In this document: positions 1-7,472 of the stretch, piece by piece | How the letters are laid out: every line of letters starts with the position of its first letter | Position numbering within the stretch: the first letter of the stretch is position 1 | DNA from: JBFLXN01 sp040755715 [NCBI: Candidatus Edwardsbacteria bacterium] | GTDB taxonomy: Bacteria > Edwardsbacteria > AC1 > JBFLXN01 | DNA length: 23,255 nt | Direction: 5' to 3' | NCBI GenBank assembly: GCA_040755715.1 | Contig: JBFLXN010000025.1 | Span: 1 to 23,255 of the forward strand | Made by a program: the position numbers and the translations under genes | The notes under the pieces: model-generated | Database searches by the model: none | What the model was told of the DNA's origin: nothing | Seen by the model: only the letters and a program-made list of their open reading frames with translations

Positions 1-49
1 ATAATTTTCGCTCATTTGGTTTTAATTTAACTTGATTTTTTATTTTCAA
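1..49 (-). CDS. N-terminus of an unidentified protein, cut by the left edge
   Basis: An open frame starts with TTG at 49 and stays open to base 1, giving 16 residues (MKIKNQVKLKPNERKL). A strong Shine-Dalgarno sequence (AAGGAGGTGG) ends about 5 nt before the TTG, which decides this start. The Shine-Dalgarno lies in the 3' arm of the hairpin at 51-78, so its translation is probably controlled. It follows the sensor-like gene by about 48 nt and is probably in the same transcript. The 'LKPNER' opening recalls bacterial PH-like membrane proteins, but 16 residues are too few to assign a family. Confidence 0.5.
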   Translation of the reverse strand, partial: MKIKNQVKLKPNERKL

Positions 50-50
50 G

Positions 51-78
51 TATACCACCTCCTTTTGGAGGTAGTATA
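51..78 (-). promoter_or_regulatory. RNA hairpin covering a ribosome binding site
   Basis: Twelve paired positions (one G-U wobble) enclose an AAAA loop. On the minus strand the 3' arm is GGAGGTGGTATA, which contains the Shine-Dalgarno of the gene starting at 49. The 5' arm, TATACTACCTCC, is a near-complete anti-Shine-Dalgarno. There is no U-tract after it (the sequence continues CTTGAAAATA), so it does not look like an intrinsic terminator. It is better read as a translational control stem. Confidence 0.65.
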
Positions 79-97
79 TCATAAATAATTTAATTTG

Positions 98-625
98 TCA
101 AGAACTTATGTCATAAAGCACTAGATATCTTACGGAAAATCGATGCCTTCCCCATTCTTCAATATAAGGAACTACAATCTCCCAACCTTTTTCATACTTA
201 TTGAGTTGATAAGGACCAGCAGTGCAGACTAATTTTTTTATATTTTCTAATAACCCTGTCTCAGAAATTTTTCTTTCTGAAGGAGATAGCAAATATCTTC
301 CTGTCTCTAATTCCTCAGAATCAAAACAAACAGCGCCACTAACATCTAAGATTTGAATTTTTTTCACATTCCGATTCATTCGTAGAAAATCCAACATTAT
401 CTCTCTAAACTTGTAAAAGCCAGAGGTGTAATAAACCTGATAGCCTTCGCAAATTGGTTTAACACTCATCTCGGCGTAGGATTGAGCATTTACAGTAATA
501 TCCTCCTTCATTTCTCTACTCTTGGTGATGACAGTAATAATAGCATCAACCAAAAGAATCAGAACTACAAGAAGGCTAATCGCCAGAGCAAATTTGAATT
601 TCAGACTTTTGAAAAATGTAGGCAT
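98..625 (-). CDS. Single-pass membrane protein resembling an extracytoplasmic sensor domain
   Basis: A 175-residue protein with a short basic N-terminus, one transmembrane helix (about residues 13-34) and then about 140 residues expected outside the membrane. The outer part has an alternating helix/strand pattern like the ligand-binding region of membrane sensor kinases and chemoreceptors. It ends at about the point where such a sensor would re-enter the membrane, so there is no second helix, HAMP or kinase domain. It may be a stand-alone sensor or a truncated one. Its ATG shares one base with the stop of the solute-binding protein gene upstream (TAATG), so the two are probably translationally coupled. 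No family is assigned with confidence. Confidence 0.7.
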   Translation of the reverse strand: MPTFFKSLKFKFALAISLLVVLILLVDAIITVITKSREMKEDITVNAQSYAEMSVKPICEGYQVYYTSGFYKFREIMLDFLRMNRNVKKIQILDVSGAVCFDSEELETGRYLLSPSERKISETGLLENIKKLVCTAGPYQLNKYEKGWEIVVPYIEEWGRHRFSVRYLVLYDISS

Positions 626-2166
626 TATTGTTTGACTCCTATTTCTGCAGCATAGACTCTTCTATCTTGTCGTGGCTCCCAAATTATTTTATTTTGCCCC
701 AAAGGTCGTGGCCTCTCCGAAAAGGCATAGATATTATTTCTCATATAAAGAGGTATTAAAGGTAATTCTTCCATAAAAAGGTCAACTATCTGTTGGAGCT
801 TTTCTAATCTTAGACTGGAATCAAGAATAGTTGAAGATTCCTCAATTAATTTATCCAATTTTTGGTTAGAATATCCGCCGTGATTAGCCTCTCCATAACC
901 TCTTTTGGTATCAGCTGTATGGACACAGTCATCAAATAGGTCCGAAGCATCTCCCGAAGAACAACCCCAGCCCGTAAGAAAAAAATCACTCTCTCCGCGA
1001 CACAGTCTGGGGTAAAGTTCTGTCCAATCCCAGAGTTTAATCTTTATCTCTATTTTAAGTTTTCTTAATTGTTCTTTGATTGTCTCGGCGATATCTTTTG
1101 CTGTATGCACCACATCAAGGGTCACTGAAAATCCCTTAGGAAATCCTGCGCTCTCCAAAAGCTGATTAGCCCGTTCAAAGTTTTTCTTAATAGGGTTAGA
1201 CCATTTAGGGTTAAAGCCAAAGACATTTTGGGAAAGTGGTCCTCCCGCCAGAAGTGCCTCACCAAATATATGTCGGGTAATGATGTCCTCACGGTCTAAA
1301 GCCAAAGATACCGCTTGGCGAATTCTTTTGTTCTTAAATGGTAACTTTTTTACATTAAATCCGAGATAGGTAACACTTAATCCTGGTTTGCAAATAACCT
1401 TAATTCCTTTTGTCTGACGTAACCGCGTCACTTCACTTTCCTCAGCTTCCCGAATTAAATCTACGCTACCATTCAACAAAGCTTGCACTCTTTGATAATC
1501 ATCTGGAATCGCCATAAACCAAACTTCACTAATAGTTGGTTTACTGTTCCAATAATTTTCATTAGCTACCAATTTAACCACCTGACCCTTTTTCCATTCA
1601 ATGAAACAATAGGGACCAGTCCCTATTGGCTGAGCGATAGATTCGTCTTCTTTGTCTTTAGAAACACCGGGAGCAGGTAAGACAAAGACGAAGGTAAGTT
1701 TATTAAGCAGAACTGGATAGGAACGTTTAGTGATTAACTCTACCGTCCAGTCATCCAAGACTTTCAATGAATCCAAAGCTATCAAATAGCTTTTAATCTT
1801 TGAGGCTGAATAAGTTTTGGCTCTCCTTAAGGTGTAGACGACATCTTCGGCTTTGAATTCTTTACCATTATGAAAACGAACACCTTTTCTTAAACGAAAC
1901 CGCCAGGTAAATTCATCTGGATTTTCCCAGCTTTCCGCTAGGGAAGGGATAATTTTCATATTTCTATCAAAAGCTACCAGACCTTCAAAGATGTTGCCCA
2001 AAACTGACCAACTTACACTTTCGTTCTGAGCTTGTGGATCCAAGGTCTGAACTTCATCTTCCAAGGCGATTCTCAATAAACTCTGGATGTTCTGCTTTTT
2101 AGCGCAATGAGAGTTCAGTATCAGAAAAAGGCTAAAAATAAATAGAAATGAAATTCTGTGTCTCAT
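625..2166 (-). CDS. Family-5 extracellular solute-binding protein (DppA/OppA-like)
   Basis: A 513-residue SBP_bac_5 protein that would bind peptide, nickel or a similar ligand outside the membrane. The N-terminus has a signal peptide ending in NSHC, so it may be a lipoprotein, though this lipobox is not canonical. The family order is visible: 'TLDPQAQNE' near residue 40, 'WRFRLRKGVRFHNGKEF' near 90-106, 'PIGTGPY' near 180, and 'RIRQAVSLALDREDI' near 280-295. No permease or ATPase gene is adjacent. The neighbours are a receiver-domain gene upstream and a membrane sensor-like gene downstream, so it may act as a ligand sensor rather than a transporter subunit. It is paralogous to the product of the gene at 2634-4187. 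The substrate cannot be read from sequence. Confidence 0.92.
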   Translation of the reverse strand: MRHRISFLFIFSLFLILNSHCAKKQNIQSLLRIALEDEVQTLDPQAQNESVSWSVLGNIFEGLVAFDRNMKIIPSLAESWENPDEFTWRFRLRKGVRFHNGKEFKAEDVVYTLRRAKTYSASKIKSYLIALDSLKVLDDWTVELITKRSYPVLLNKLTFVFVLPAPGVSKDKEDESIAQPIGTGPYCFIEWKKGQVVKLVANENYWNSKPTISEVWFMAIPDDYQRVQALLNGSVDLIREAEESEVTRLRQTKGIKVICKPGLSVTYLGFNVKKLPFKNKRIRQAVSLALDREDIITRHIFGEALLAGGPLSQNVFGFNPKWSNPIKKNFERANQLLESAGFPKGFSVTLDVVHTAKDIAETIKEQLRKLKIEIKIKLWDWTELYPRLCRGESDFFLTGWGCSSGDASDLFDDCVHTADTKRGYGEANHGGYSNQKLDKLIEESSTILDSSLRLEKLQQIVDLFMEELPLIPLYMRNNIYAFSERPRPLGQNKIIWEPRQDRRVYAAEIGVKQ

Positions 2167-2196
2167 CTCTAAAAATATCTTTCACCCTCCCCACCT

Positions 2197-2571
2197 TTAA
2201 TTTCTGTGAATCAGATTTTCTTCAATTACATTTAAGAATTTTTCAATTTCAAATGGTTTCAAAATATATTCCTGACAACCGCAGGCAAACGCTTTGGCTT
2301 TTGCTTCTGAGGTGGAAACTGGACCAATAGCCACTATCGGAACCATCATCATTCTTTGCTTCATTTCCTTAGTCACCTCGTAGCCATCTCTTCCTGGAAG
2401 GATAATATCTACCAATACTAAATCCGGACATTTTTCTTCTGTCCAGTGTATTGCTTCTTCCCCATCTTTGGCGACTATTACCTCATAGTTTCTTGATTCC
2501 AGAATCATCTGGATAAGGCTGCTATTATCTTCATCACTTTCAATCAATAGAATACGATAGTGTCTTTTCAT
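2197..2571 (-). CDS. Stand-alone response regulator receiver (CheY-like)
   Basis: A 124-residue single receiver domain with no output domain. The expected phospho-acceptor is D55 in LVLVDIILPG, the acidic pocket is at SDED (residues 12-15), and the conserved lysine is K105 in YILKPF. The usual Thr/Ser at the end of strand 4 is Gly83 (VAIGPVS), which would be expected to weaken the phosphorylation-coupled switch. The aromatic switch position is Tyr102. The gene has its own promoter (2585-2613) and is followed after 30 nt by the solute-binding protein gene. No cognate histidine kinase is in the window. Confidence 0.93.
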   Translation of the reverse strand: MKRHYRILLIESDEDNSSLIQMILESRNYEVIVAKDGEEAIHWTEEKCPDLVLVDIILPGRDGYEVTKEMKQRMMMVPIVAIGPVSTSEAKAKAFACGCQEYILKPFEIEKFLNVIEENLIHRN

Positions 2572-2584
2572 AGCTATTGTTTTA

Positions 2585-2613
2585 AGGATAATACATTTTT
2601 AACTGTATGTCAA
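2585..2613 (-). promoter_or_regulatory. Sigma70-type promoter of the receiver gene
   Basis: On the minus strand a perfect -35 box TTGACA (2608-2613) is followed by a 17-nt spacer and a -10 box TATCCT (2585-2590). Transcription should start near 2578, only about 7 nt before the ATG at 2571. No Shine-Dalgarno sequence is visible, so the message may be nearly leaderless. Confidence 0.65.
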
Positions 2614-2633
2614 TTAAAATTTCTACTTTCTTT

Positions 2634-4187
2634 TTAGTCTTTCTTCGCCAAAGAAATTTCTTTCGCTTGAATAGTGAGGTCGTTACGGGGTAGCCAAACA
2701 ATTCTCTTAGACACACCGTAAATATCTTCTTCCACATAGAGTGGAATGCGTGGTAACTCGTCTACCGTCATTTTCATAGCCTGGTGTAACATTTTCAACC
2801 GTTTGGTTTCGTTAATTAAAGTAGCACTTTCTTCAATCAGTTCATCAAGTTTTTTATTGAAATAGCCACCATAATTGCGAATGCCATAGCCTCTCTGGGA
2901 ACTGAAAGAATGTATCGCGTCATCAAAGAAGTCAGAAGCATCGCCAAAAACAGTCGCTGAGCCTAAAAGAAAGAACTGACTTTCTTTACTTTCTACACGC
3001 TTTAAGAATTCATCAACTGATAAGAGATTTAACTTTACTTTGATACCTATGATTGCCAGATCTTTAGCAATTTCGTTAGCTAGTTTCTCCCTCACTGATG
3101 GCACATCAAAGGAAATTTCAAATCCTTTAGCATAACCCGCTTCCTGAAGAAGTTTCTTGGCTTTCTCAGGATTGTATTTCACTTCTTCAATTTCCGGATT
3201 ATAACCAAATACATTTGGAGAAACGAATTGAGTAGCCAGATAGGCACGTTCACGAAGTATTTCTTTTACTATTCTCTCTTTACCTATGCCTAGATTAATT
3301 GCCTGTCTGACTCTTAAATCACTAAACGGCTTCTTCCGCAAATTCATTCCCAGATAACGCACTATTAGCCCTGGTTTCTTCAGTAAATAAACATTCGGCT
3401 GGCTTTCGACTCTTCCTATCTCTTCTGGAGGGATTTCATTCATAATGTCTGCCTTGCCTTGCAAGAAAAAATCCACCGCCGTTTTTCTGTCATAGATAGG
3501 TTTAAAAATAACCTCTTTTACCTTGGAGATACCTCCCCAATAATCTTCATTTGCCTTAAGGCAAAGATAGTCATTTTTCATCCATTCTACGAAGCGATAA
3601 GGCCCAGTTCCCACTGGGTATTCCTTGAGATATTCATCACCTCTTTCCTTAGCATATCCTTCCGGAATAATATAGACTCCTATTAATAGTTTGAGCAGAA
3701 GTCCGCAAGGTCCTTTCGTTTTTATTTCAATAGTCCAATCGTCTATCGCCTTTATTGTTTCTACAGTAACAAAGTTTCCCTTCATCGCTGATGCCGGCAA
3801 AGTTTTCGCTCGTTCTAAAGAAAATTTAACATCGGATGCTTTTAGTAAACTCCCATCATGAAATTTCACTCCCTGTCGGAGGTGAAAAATCCAAGTTAAG
3901 TCGTCTGGATTTTCCCAAGACTTGGCCAAAGCAGGTTGAATCCGCATATCTCGGTCAAAAGAAACCAAACCCTCAAAAATATTGGATTGTACCGAGATAG
4001 TGAGTACTTCACTTGCTAAATGTGGGTCTAGGGTAAGAGGGTCGGATTTATAGCCAATTACTATTTTGGAAACGTCCTCTTTTCCTTTAGAACCGCATTC
4101 TAAAAGGAAAATCAACAAAAGCAGAGAAAAAACAAAAATCTTGTGGTTTCTTGCCGCTAGATTTAGGTTTCTATTAATTTTTTTCAA
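2634..4187 (-). CDS. Family-5 extracellular solute-binding lipoprotein, second paralogue
   Basis: About 517 residues, SBP_bac_5 family. I place the start at TTG 4187 because GGAG sits 9 nt upstream and it gives an N-terminus typical of a lipoprotein (MKKINRN, a hydrophobic core, then LLECGSKG with the candidate lipidated Cys). A TTG at 4202 is the alternative and adds five residues. Family landmarks include 'TLDPHLASE', 'DLTWIFHLRQGVKFHDGS', 'PVGTGPYRF' and 'RVRQAINLGIGKERIV'. The C-terminal 'GYGIRNYGGYFNKKLDEL' region closely parallels the product at 625-2166. The start overlaps the end of scpA. No transporter membrane or ATPase genes accompany it. Confidence 0.92.
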   Translation of the reverse strand: MKKINRNLNLAARNHKIFVFSLLLLIFLLECGSKGKEDVSKIVIGYKSDPLTLDPHLASEVLTISVQSNIFEGLVSFDRDMRIQPALAKSWENPDDLTWIFHLRQGVKFHDGSLLKASDVKFSLERAKTLPASAMKGNFVTVETIKAIDDWTIEIKTKGPCGLLLKLLIGVYIIPEGYAKERGDEYLKEYPVGTGPYRFVEWMKNDYLCLKANEDYWGGISKVKEVIFKPIYDRKTAVDFFLQGKADIMNEIPPEEIGRVESQPNVYLLKKPGLIVRYLGMNLRKKPFSDLRVRQAINLGIGKERIVKEILRERAYLATQFVSPNVFGYNPEIEEVKYNPEKAKKLLQEAGYAKGFEISFDVPSVREKLANEIAKDLAIIGIKVKLNLLSVDEFLKRVESKESQFFLLGSATVFGDASDFFDDAIHSFSSQRGYGIRNYGGYFNKKLDELIEESATLINETKRLKMLHQAMKMTVDELPRIPLYVEEDIYGVSKRIVWLPRNDLTIQAKEISLAKKD

Positions 4188-4875
4188 TCCAGATTTCTCC
4201 AAAAAGTTTTTCTTGTTTTGCTTTGATTTTTTTAAGTCTCATCAATTCAAGTAAAGCGAAGAAAGTTACTACTATTATAAGGCGTCTGGTTATCGGACTG
4301 AAAAGTTCAAAAAATGTAATCCTCTCTTTTTCACTTAATATTTGAAGAATATAAATGATTCTTTCTTCAATAGTAATATCTTCTCCGGCAATCTCATAAA
4401 GTGTCACTCTATCAATGCGGTCCACTATAGCCTTAAAAGCTGTTAAGAGGTCAATAATGGCAACATCAGAAGTTTCAGGGATTTCTGGTTCTTCTTCAAA
4501 AGTCAATCTGGGACGGGCAAACAGTTGTCGCTGAAAGATTTCTTTCCGTCCCAATTTGGTAGCAATCTCCTTGAATTTCTGATATTCCAAAAGTTGCAAA
4601 ACTAAATCCTGCCGGGGATCCTCTATTTCTATTTCTTCAGCCTGCGGTCGCGGTAAAAGCATCTGGGCTTTAATCCGGAGCAAAGTAGCCGCCATTACTA
4701 AAAACTCCCCGGCGATTTCTAAATCCAAAATTTTCATTAACTCAAGATATTCAAGATATTGTTGAGTAACCCTGGCAATAGGAATATCATAAATGTCTAA
4801 TTCTTCTTTCTTAATCAAATAGAGAAGGAGGTCCAGCGGGCCTTCAAAGAGGTCAAGTCTAATTTGATAAGACAT
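4174..4875 (-). CDS. scpA: Segregation and condensation protein A
   Basis: A 233-residue kleisin subunit of the SMC-ScpAB condensin complex, which compacts and helps segregate the chromosome. The N-terminal SMC-head-binding region is highly typical: FEGPLDLLLYLI (10-21), then 'IPIARVTQQYLEYL' and 'MAATLLRIKAQMLLPRP' (61-77). The middle is acidic and variable, and the C-terminal winged-helix region follows 'DITIEERIIYILQIL'. Length fits the family. scpB is not adjacent in this window, although the two are often neighbours. The gene overlaps the start of the downstream solute-binding gene, an unusual partnership that suggests shared transcription without shared function. Confidence 0.95.
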   Translation of the reverse strand: MSYQIRLDLFEGPLDLLLYLIKKEELDIYDIPIARVTQQYLEYLELMKILDLEIAGEFLVMAATLLRIKAQMLLPRPQAEEIEIEDPRQDLVLQLLEYQKFKEIATKLGRKEIFQRQLFARPRLTFEEEPEIPETSDVAIIDLLTAFKAIVDRIDRVTLYEIAGEDITIEERIIYILQILSEKERITFFELFSPITRRLIIVVTFFALLELMRLKKIKAKQEKLFGEIWIEKN

Positions 4876-4920
4876 TTCTTACTTTAATGACTCGTCACGG
4901 ATTGTTGCAGAGAAACAATT

Positions 4921-5012
4921 ATTCATTGCAAAATGCAAAATTAACAATTAGCATCTCAAAATTATTTTCTCCATTGATAATTGCTAATTTTGGATTGCTA
5001 ATTTTAAAATGA
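4921..5012. repeat. AT-rich self-similar inverted repeat in the scpA/cyclase gap
   Basis: The word attgctaatttt occurs twice in direct orientation (4980-4991 and 4994-5005). Related complementary words (aaaattaacaatta, near 4938-4951) lie on the left, so the block can fold as an imperfect stem. There is no U-tract or coding sequence. Confidence 0.5.
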
Positions 5013-5045
5013 AATTTATCCCATTCACTATGTTCTCTGAAGACC

Positions 5046-7304
5046 CTACTTGGTTTTCATCACAAAGGTTCCATCCCAATCCGAAGGAGGAGGTGTTTCC
5101 TTAAATTCCAAGCATCGTTCAAGATAGGTCTTGCTTGGACCATCTTCGGAATTAATCCCCAGTGCTTCTTGGAAGGCTGATATACCATCGTCCCAGCGTC
5201 TTTCCAAAAAAGATTTCAGCCCACGATGATAGTGTTCTAACATAACTGTTTCTGGAATAGAGAGTCCTTTTTCTTTACTGGCTAATAGTTCAAAAACCCG
5301 TTCGGGTTTTGTTTTGCCCTTAACAGTCAGCCATCCCAAATCTCTGACAATTACTAAATTTTTCACCTTTTCGCAAGTGCTTTCGCTAATCATTATTTGT
5401 GTTTTGTATTCTTTGTTAGCGCCTTCTAATCTTGACCCAAGGTTGATTTCATCTCCTAAAGCGGTATAGGCAAATTTCTCCTTAGAGCCCATGTTGCCGA
5501 CAATTGCCTCCCCAGTATTCACTCCCCAACGAGTAAAGAGTGTTGGTTTTCCTCGCTTTGTGAAAGAGACATTGATTTCTTTCAATTTTTCTCTCAGAGC
5601 CAAGACACACCGAATTGCCCTAGAAGCGTGGTCTGCTTGGTCTACTGGTGCACCCCAGAAAGCCATAATGGCGTCGCCTTCGTATTTGTCCACATAGCCG
5701 CCGTACTCTAAAATCACATCAGTCATAGCGGTGAGATATTCATTAATTAAAGAAACCAGCTCTTCTGGAGTCATTTGTTCGGCAATAGTGGTAAAAGCTT
5801 GGATGTCAGAAAAAACTACGGTGACTTCTTTTCGTTCACCACCTAATTTTAGCATCTCCGGTTTTTCCAGCAATTTGTTCACCAATTCTTTTGACATATA
5901 CTGCTGGAACATTCCTTTAATCTGAAGTTTGCGCCTCTCTTCAGTCACATAGCGATAAATCATTACGACCAGATAAGTAAGAAAGAGAGAAACAATTGGT
6001 CTTATAACTTCAATCCAAATTCCTGAATGAGCAAAGAGAAAATAGGCAACTATCAGATAGACAAGTACCATAGTGACAATTAGTAGCCCTCCCCGTAAAG
6101 CTCCAAGGAGGTAAGCAATTAGACCAGCCAAAATGGCCAACCCAAAGACACAAATCAGAGAGATCCAAAAAGGAGTTTTCACCATAAAATTCCCTTTTAA
6201 GATATTGTAAGCCACATTGGCATGAATTTCCATTCCCGGATAATTCGGAGAAAAAGGTACTGCCCTCAAGTCAAATAACCCTGCCAAGGATGTGCCAACA
6301 ATAACAATCTTATCCTTAAAATATTCCAAAGGCACTTGTCCAAGTAATAAATCAGAATATGAAATATAGCGAAACTTTCGGTAGGAACCAATGTAGTTTA
6401 TGAGCATTCTTCCCTCATCGTCAATCAGAATCTTTCTTCCAGCCAAATCAACATATTTGCCCAAAACTACTTTTATTTTCTCTCTGGAAACACCTAATTT
6501 ATCTAAAACCATTTGTAATGCTAAAGCGGGGTAACATTTTTTTCTATAGGAAAGAAAAAGAGGTAAGGCTCTCACGACACCATCGTCATCCTGTTCCACA
6601 TTTACAAAGCCTATTCCTCTGGAGGCATCGCAAAATTCTCTTAAGGGAATTCCTACATTCCCAATAAAATTAAGTCCTTCCGGAGTATGAAGATAAGAAT
6701 AAGCTTCGGTGACTTGAGAATCAAAAGAAAAAGCAAATCGTTCTATTGATTCGTCAGACACTTCTGATTCGCCTCCAGTCCCAAAGTAGTAACCAAAGTA
6801 GACATTGTTGGATTCTTTAACAATTTCGGACAAGTCAGCATCAAATCCACTGGCATTCAATACTTGTCTGATTATCATTGCCGATTTTTCTGGTGGCAAA
6901 TCTATTTTAAGAGATTCAGCCAGTTCAAGAGCAATTTTAGTTGCTTTAGTCTCTTCGTAGAGAGAAATAATTTCCGGTCTCAAGCTGTCTGATTCAAGAA
7001 AGAGAATATCAAATCCAATAGCTGACGCTCCACCCTTGGTTAGTTCATCAATAATCTTCGCATGGTAAAGTCTAGGCCATTGCTGAAACCTACCTAATTC
7101 GGCAACTGACTTTTCATCAATGTCAATTAAGACCACATCATCAATATCCTCTATTCCTGGCGGCCCAACCTTCAGGAAAAATCTCAAATCATAAGTTTTG
7201 TTTTCAAAATCAGAATAGAGTTTTGGGAATAAGAAAGTAATGAAAATCACGAGCAAAGCTATCCCAGTCCCTAAAAGTGGTCCCATAATTCTTTTCTTCT
7301 TCAT
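5046..7304 (-). CDS. CHASE2-domain class III adenylate/guanylate cyclase
   Basis: A 752-residue membrane nucleotide cyclase. In order: an N-terminal transmembrane helix (about 7-27), an extracytoplasmic CHASE2 sensor (about 35-370), three transmembrane helices (about 378-450), the catalytic domain (about 490-670) and a helical C-terminal tail (about 685-735). Both metal-binding aspartates are present (D500 in FSDIQAF, D544 in YEGDAIMAFWG), with K540, D618 (ALGDEINL), N621 and R625. The set suits an active adenylate cyclase, though Lys/Asp prediction of substrate is not proof. The ending PPPSDWDGTFVMKTK is typical of CHASE2-cyclase proteins. The ATG has GGAG 6 nt upstream. It follows the HD-GYP gene, so two cyclic-nucleotide enzymes are adjacent. 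Confidence 0.95.
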   Translation of the reverse strand: MKKKRIMGPLLGTGIALLVIFITFLFPKLYSDFENKTYDLRFFLKVGPPGIEDIDDVVLIDIDEKSVAELGRFQQWPRLYHAKIIDELTKGGASAIGFDILFLESDSLRPEIISLYEETKATKIALELAESLKIDLPPEKSAMIIRQVLNASGFDADLSEIVKESNNVYFGYYFGTGGESEVSDESIERFAFSFDSQVTEAYSYLHTPEGLNFIGNVGIPLREFCDASRGIGFVNVEQDDDGVVRALPLFLSYRKKCYPALALQMVLDKLGVSREKIKVVLGKYVDLAGRKILIDDEGRMLINYIGSYRKFRYISYSDLLLGQVPLEYFKDKIVIVGTSLAGLFDLRAVPFSPNYPGMEIHANVAYNILKGNFMVKTPFWISLICVFGLAILAGLIAYLLGALRGGLLIVTMVLVYLIVAYFLFAHSGIWIEVIRPIVSLFLTYLVVMIYRYVTEERRKLQIKGMFQQYMSKELVNKLLEKPEMLKLGGERKEVTVVFSDIQAFTTIAEQMTPEELVSLINEYLTAMTDVILEYGGYVDKYEGDAIMAFWGAPVDQADHASRAIRCVLALREKLKEINVSFTKRGKPTLFTRWGVNTGEAIVGNMGSKEKFAYTALGDEINLGSRLEGANKEYKTQIMISESTCEKVKNLVIVRDLGWLTVKGKTKPERVFELLASKEKGLSIPETVMLEHYHRGLKSFLERRWDDGISAFQEALGINSEDGPSKTYLERCLEFKETPPPSDWDGTFVMKTK

Positions 7305-7323
7305 CTTTTTCTCCGAAGATTAT

Positions 7324-7335
7324 GTCAAATTTGAC
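7324..7335. promoter_or_regulatory. Perfect 12-bp palindrome upstream of the cyclase gene
   Basis: GTCAAATTTGAC is a perfect palindrome starting 20 nt upstream of the cyclase ATG. On the minus strand it abuts a -10-like CATAAT, so it could be an operator. No regulator is identified. Confidence 0.35.
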
Positions 7336-7349
7336 CACAAAATATGAAA

Positions 7350-7457
7350 CGATAAGATGTTGATATGTTTTTATACGCTGATACGGAAAGGCTTTTTACT
7401 TATCAGCGTATCATCCTATTACCCCATATTGCCTTATCAACATATCGCCGTATCGCC
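7350..7457. repeat. Self-similar inverted repeat (GATA-word spacer)
   Basis: Perfect 10-bp arms tacgctgata (7374-7383) and tatcagcgta (7401-7410) sit inside a larger imperfect palindrome. It is built from variants of gatacgg, gatatg and gttgata, with related words near 7350-7370 and 7434-7457. It occupies most of the gap between the HD-GYP and cyclase genes. No U-tract marks it as a standard terminator. Confidence 0.55.
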
Positions 7458-7472
7458 ATTTTAGTTGATAAT

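Noticed and set aside
51-78. Hairpin as an intrinsic terminator of the sensor-like gene
   Set aside because: No T-tract on either strand follows the stem, and the 3' arm is a strong Shine-Dalgarno.
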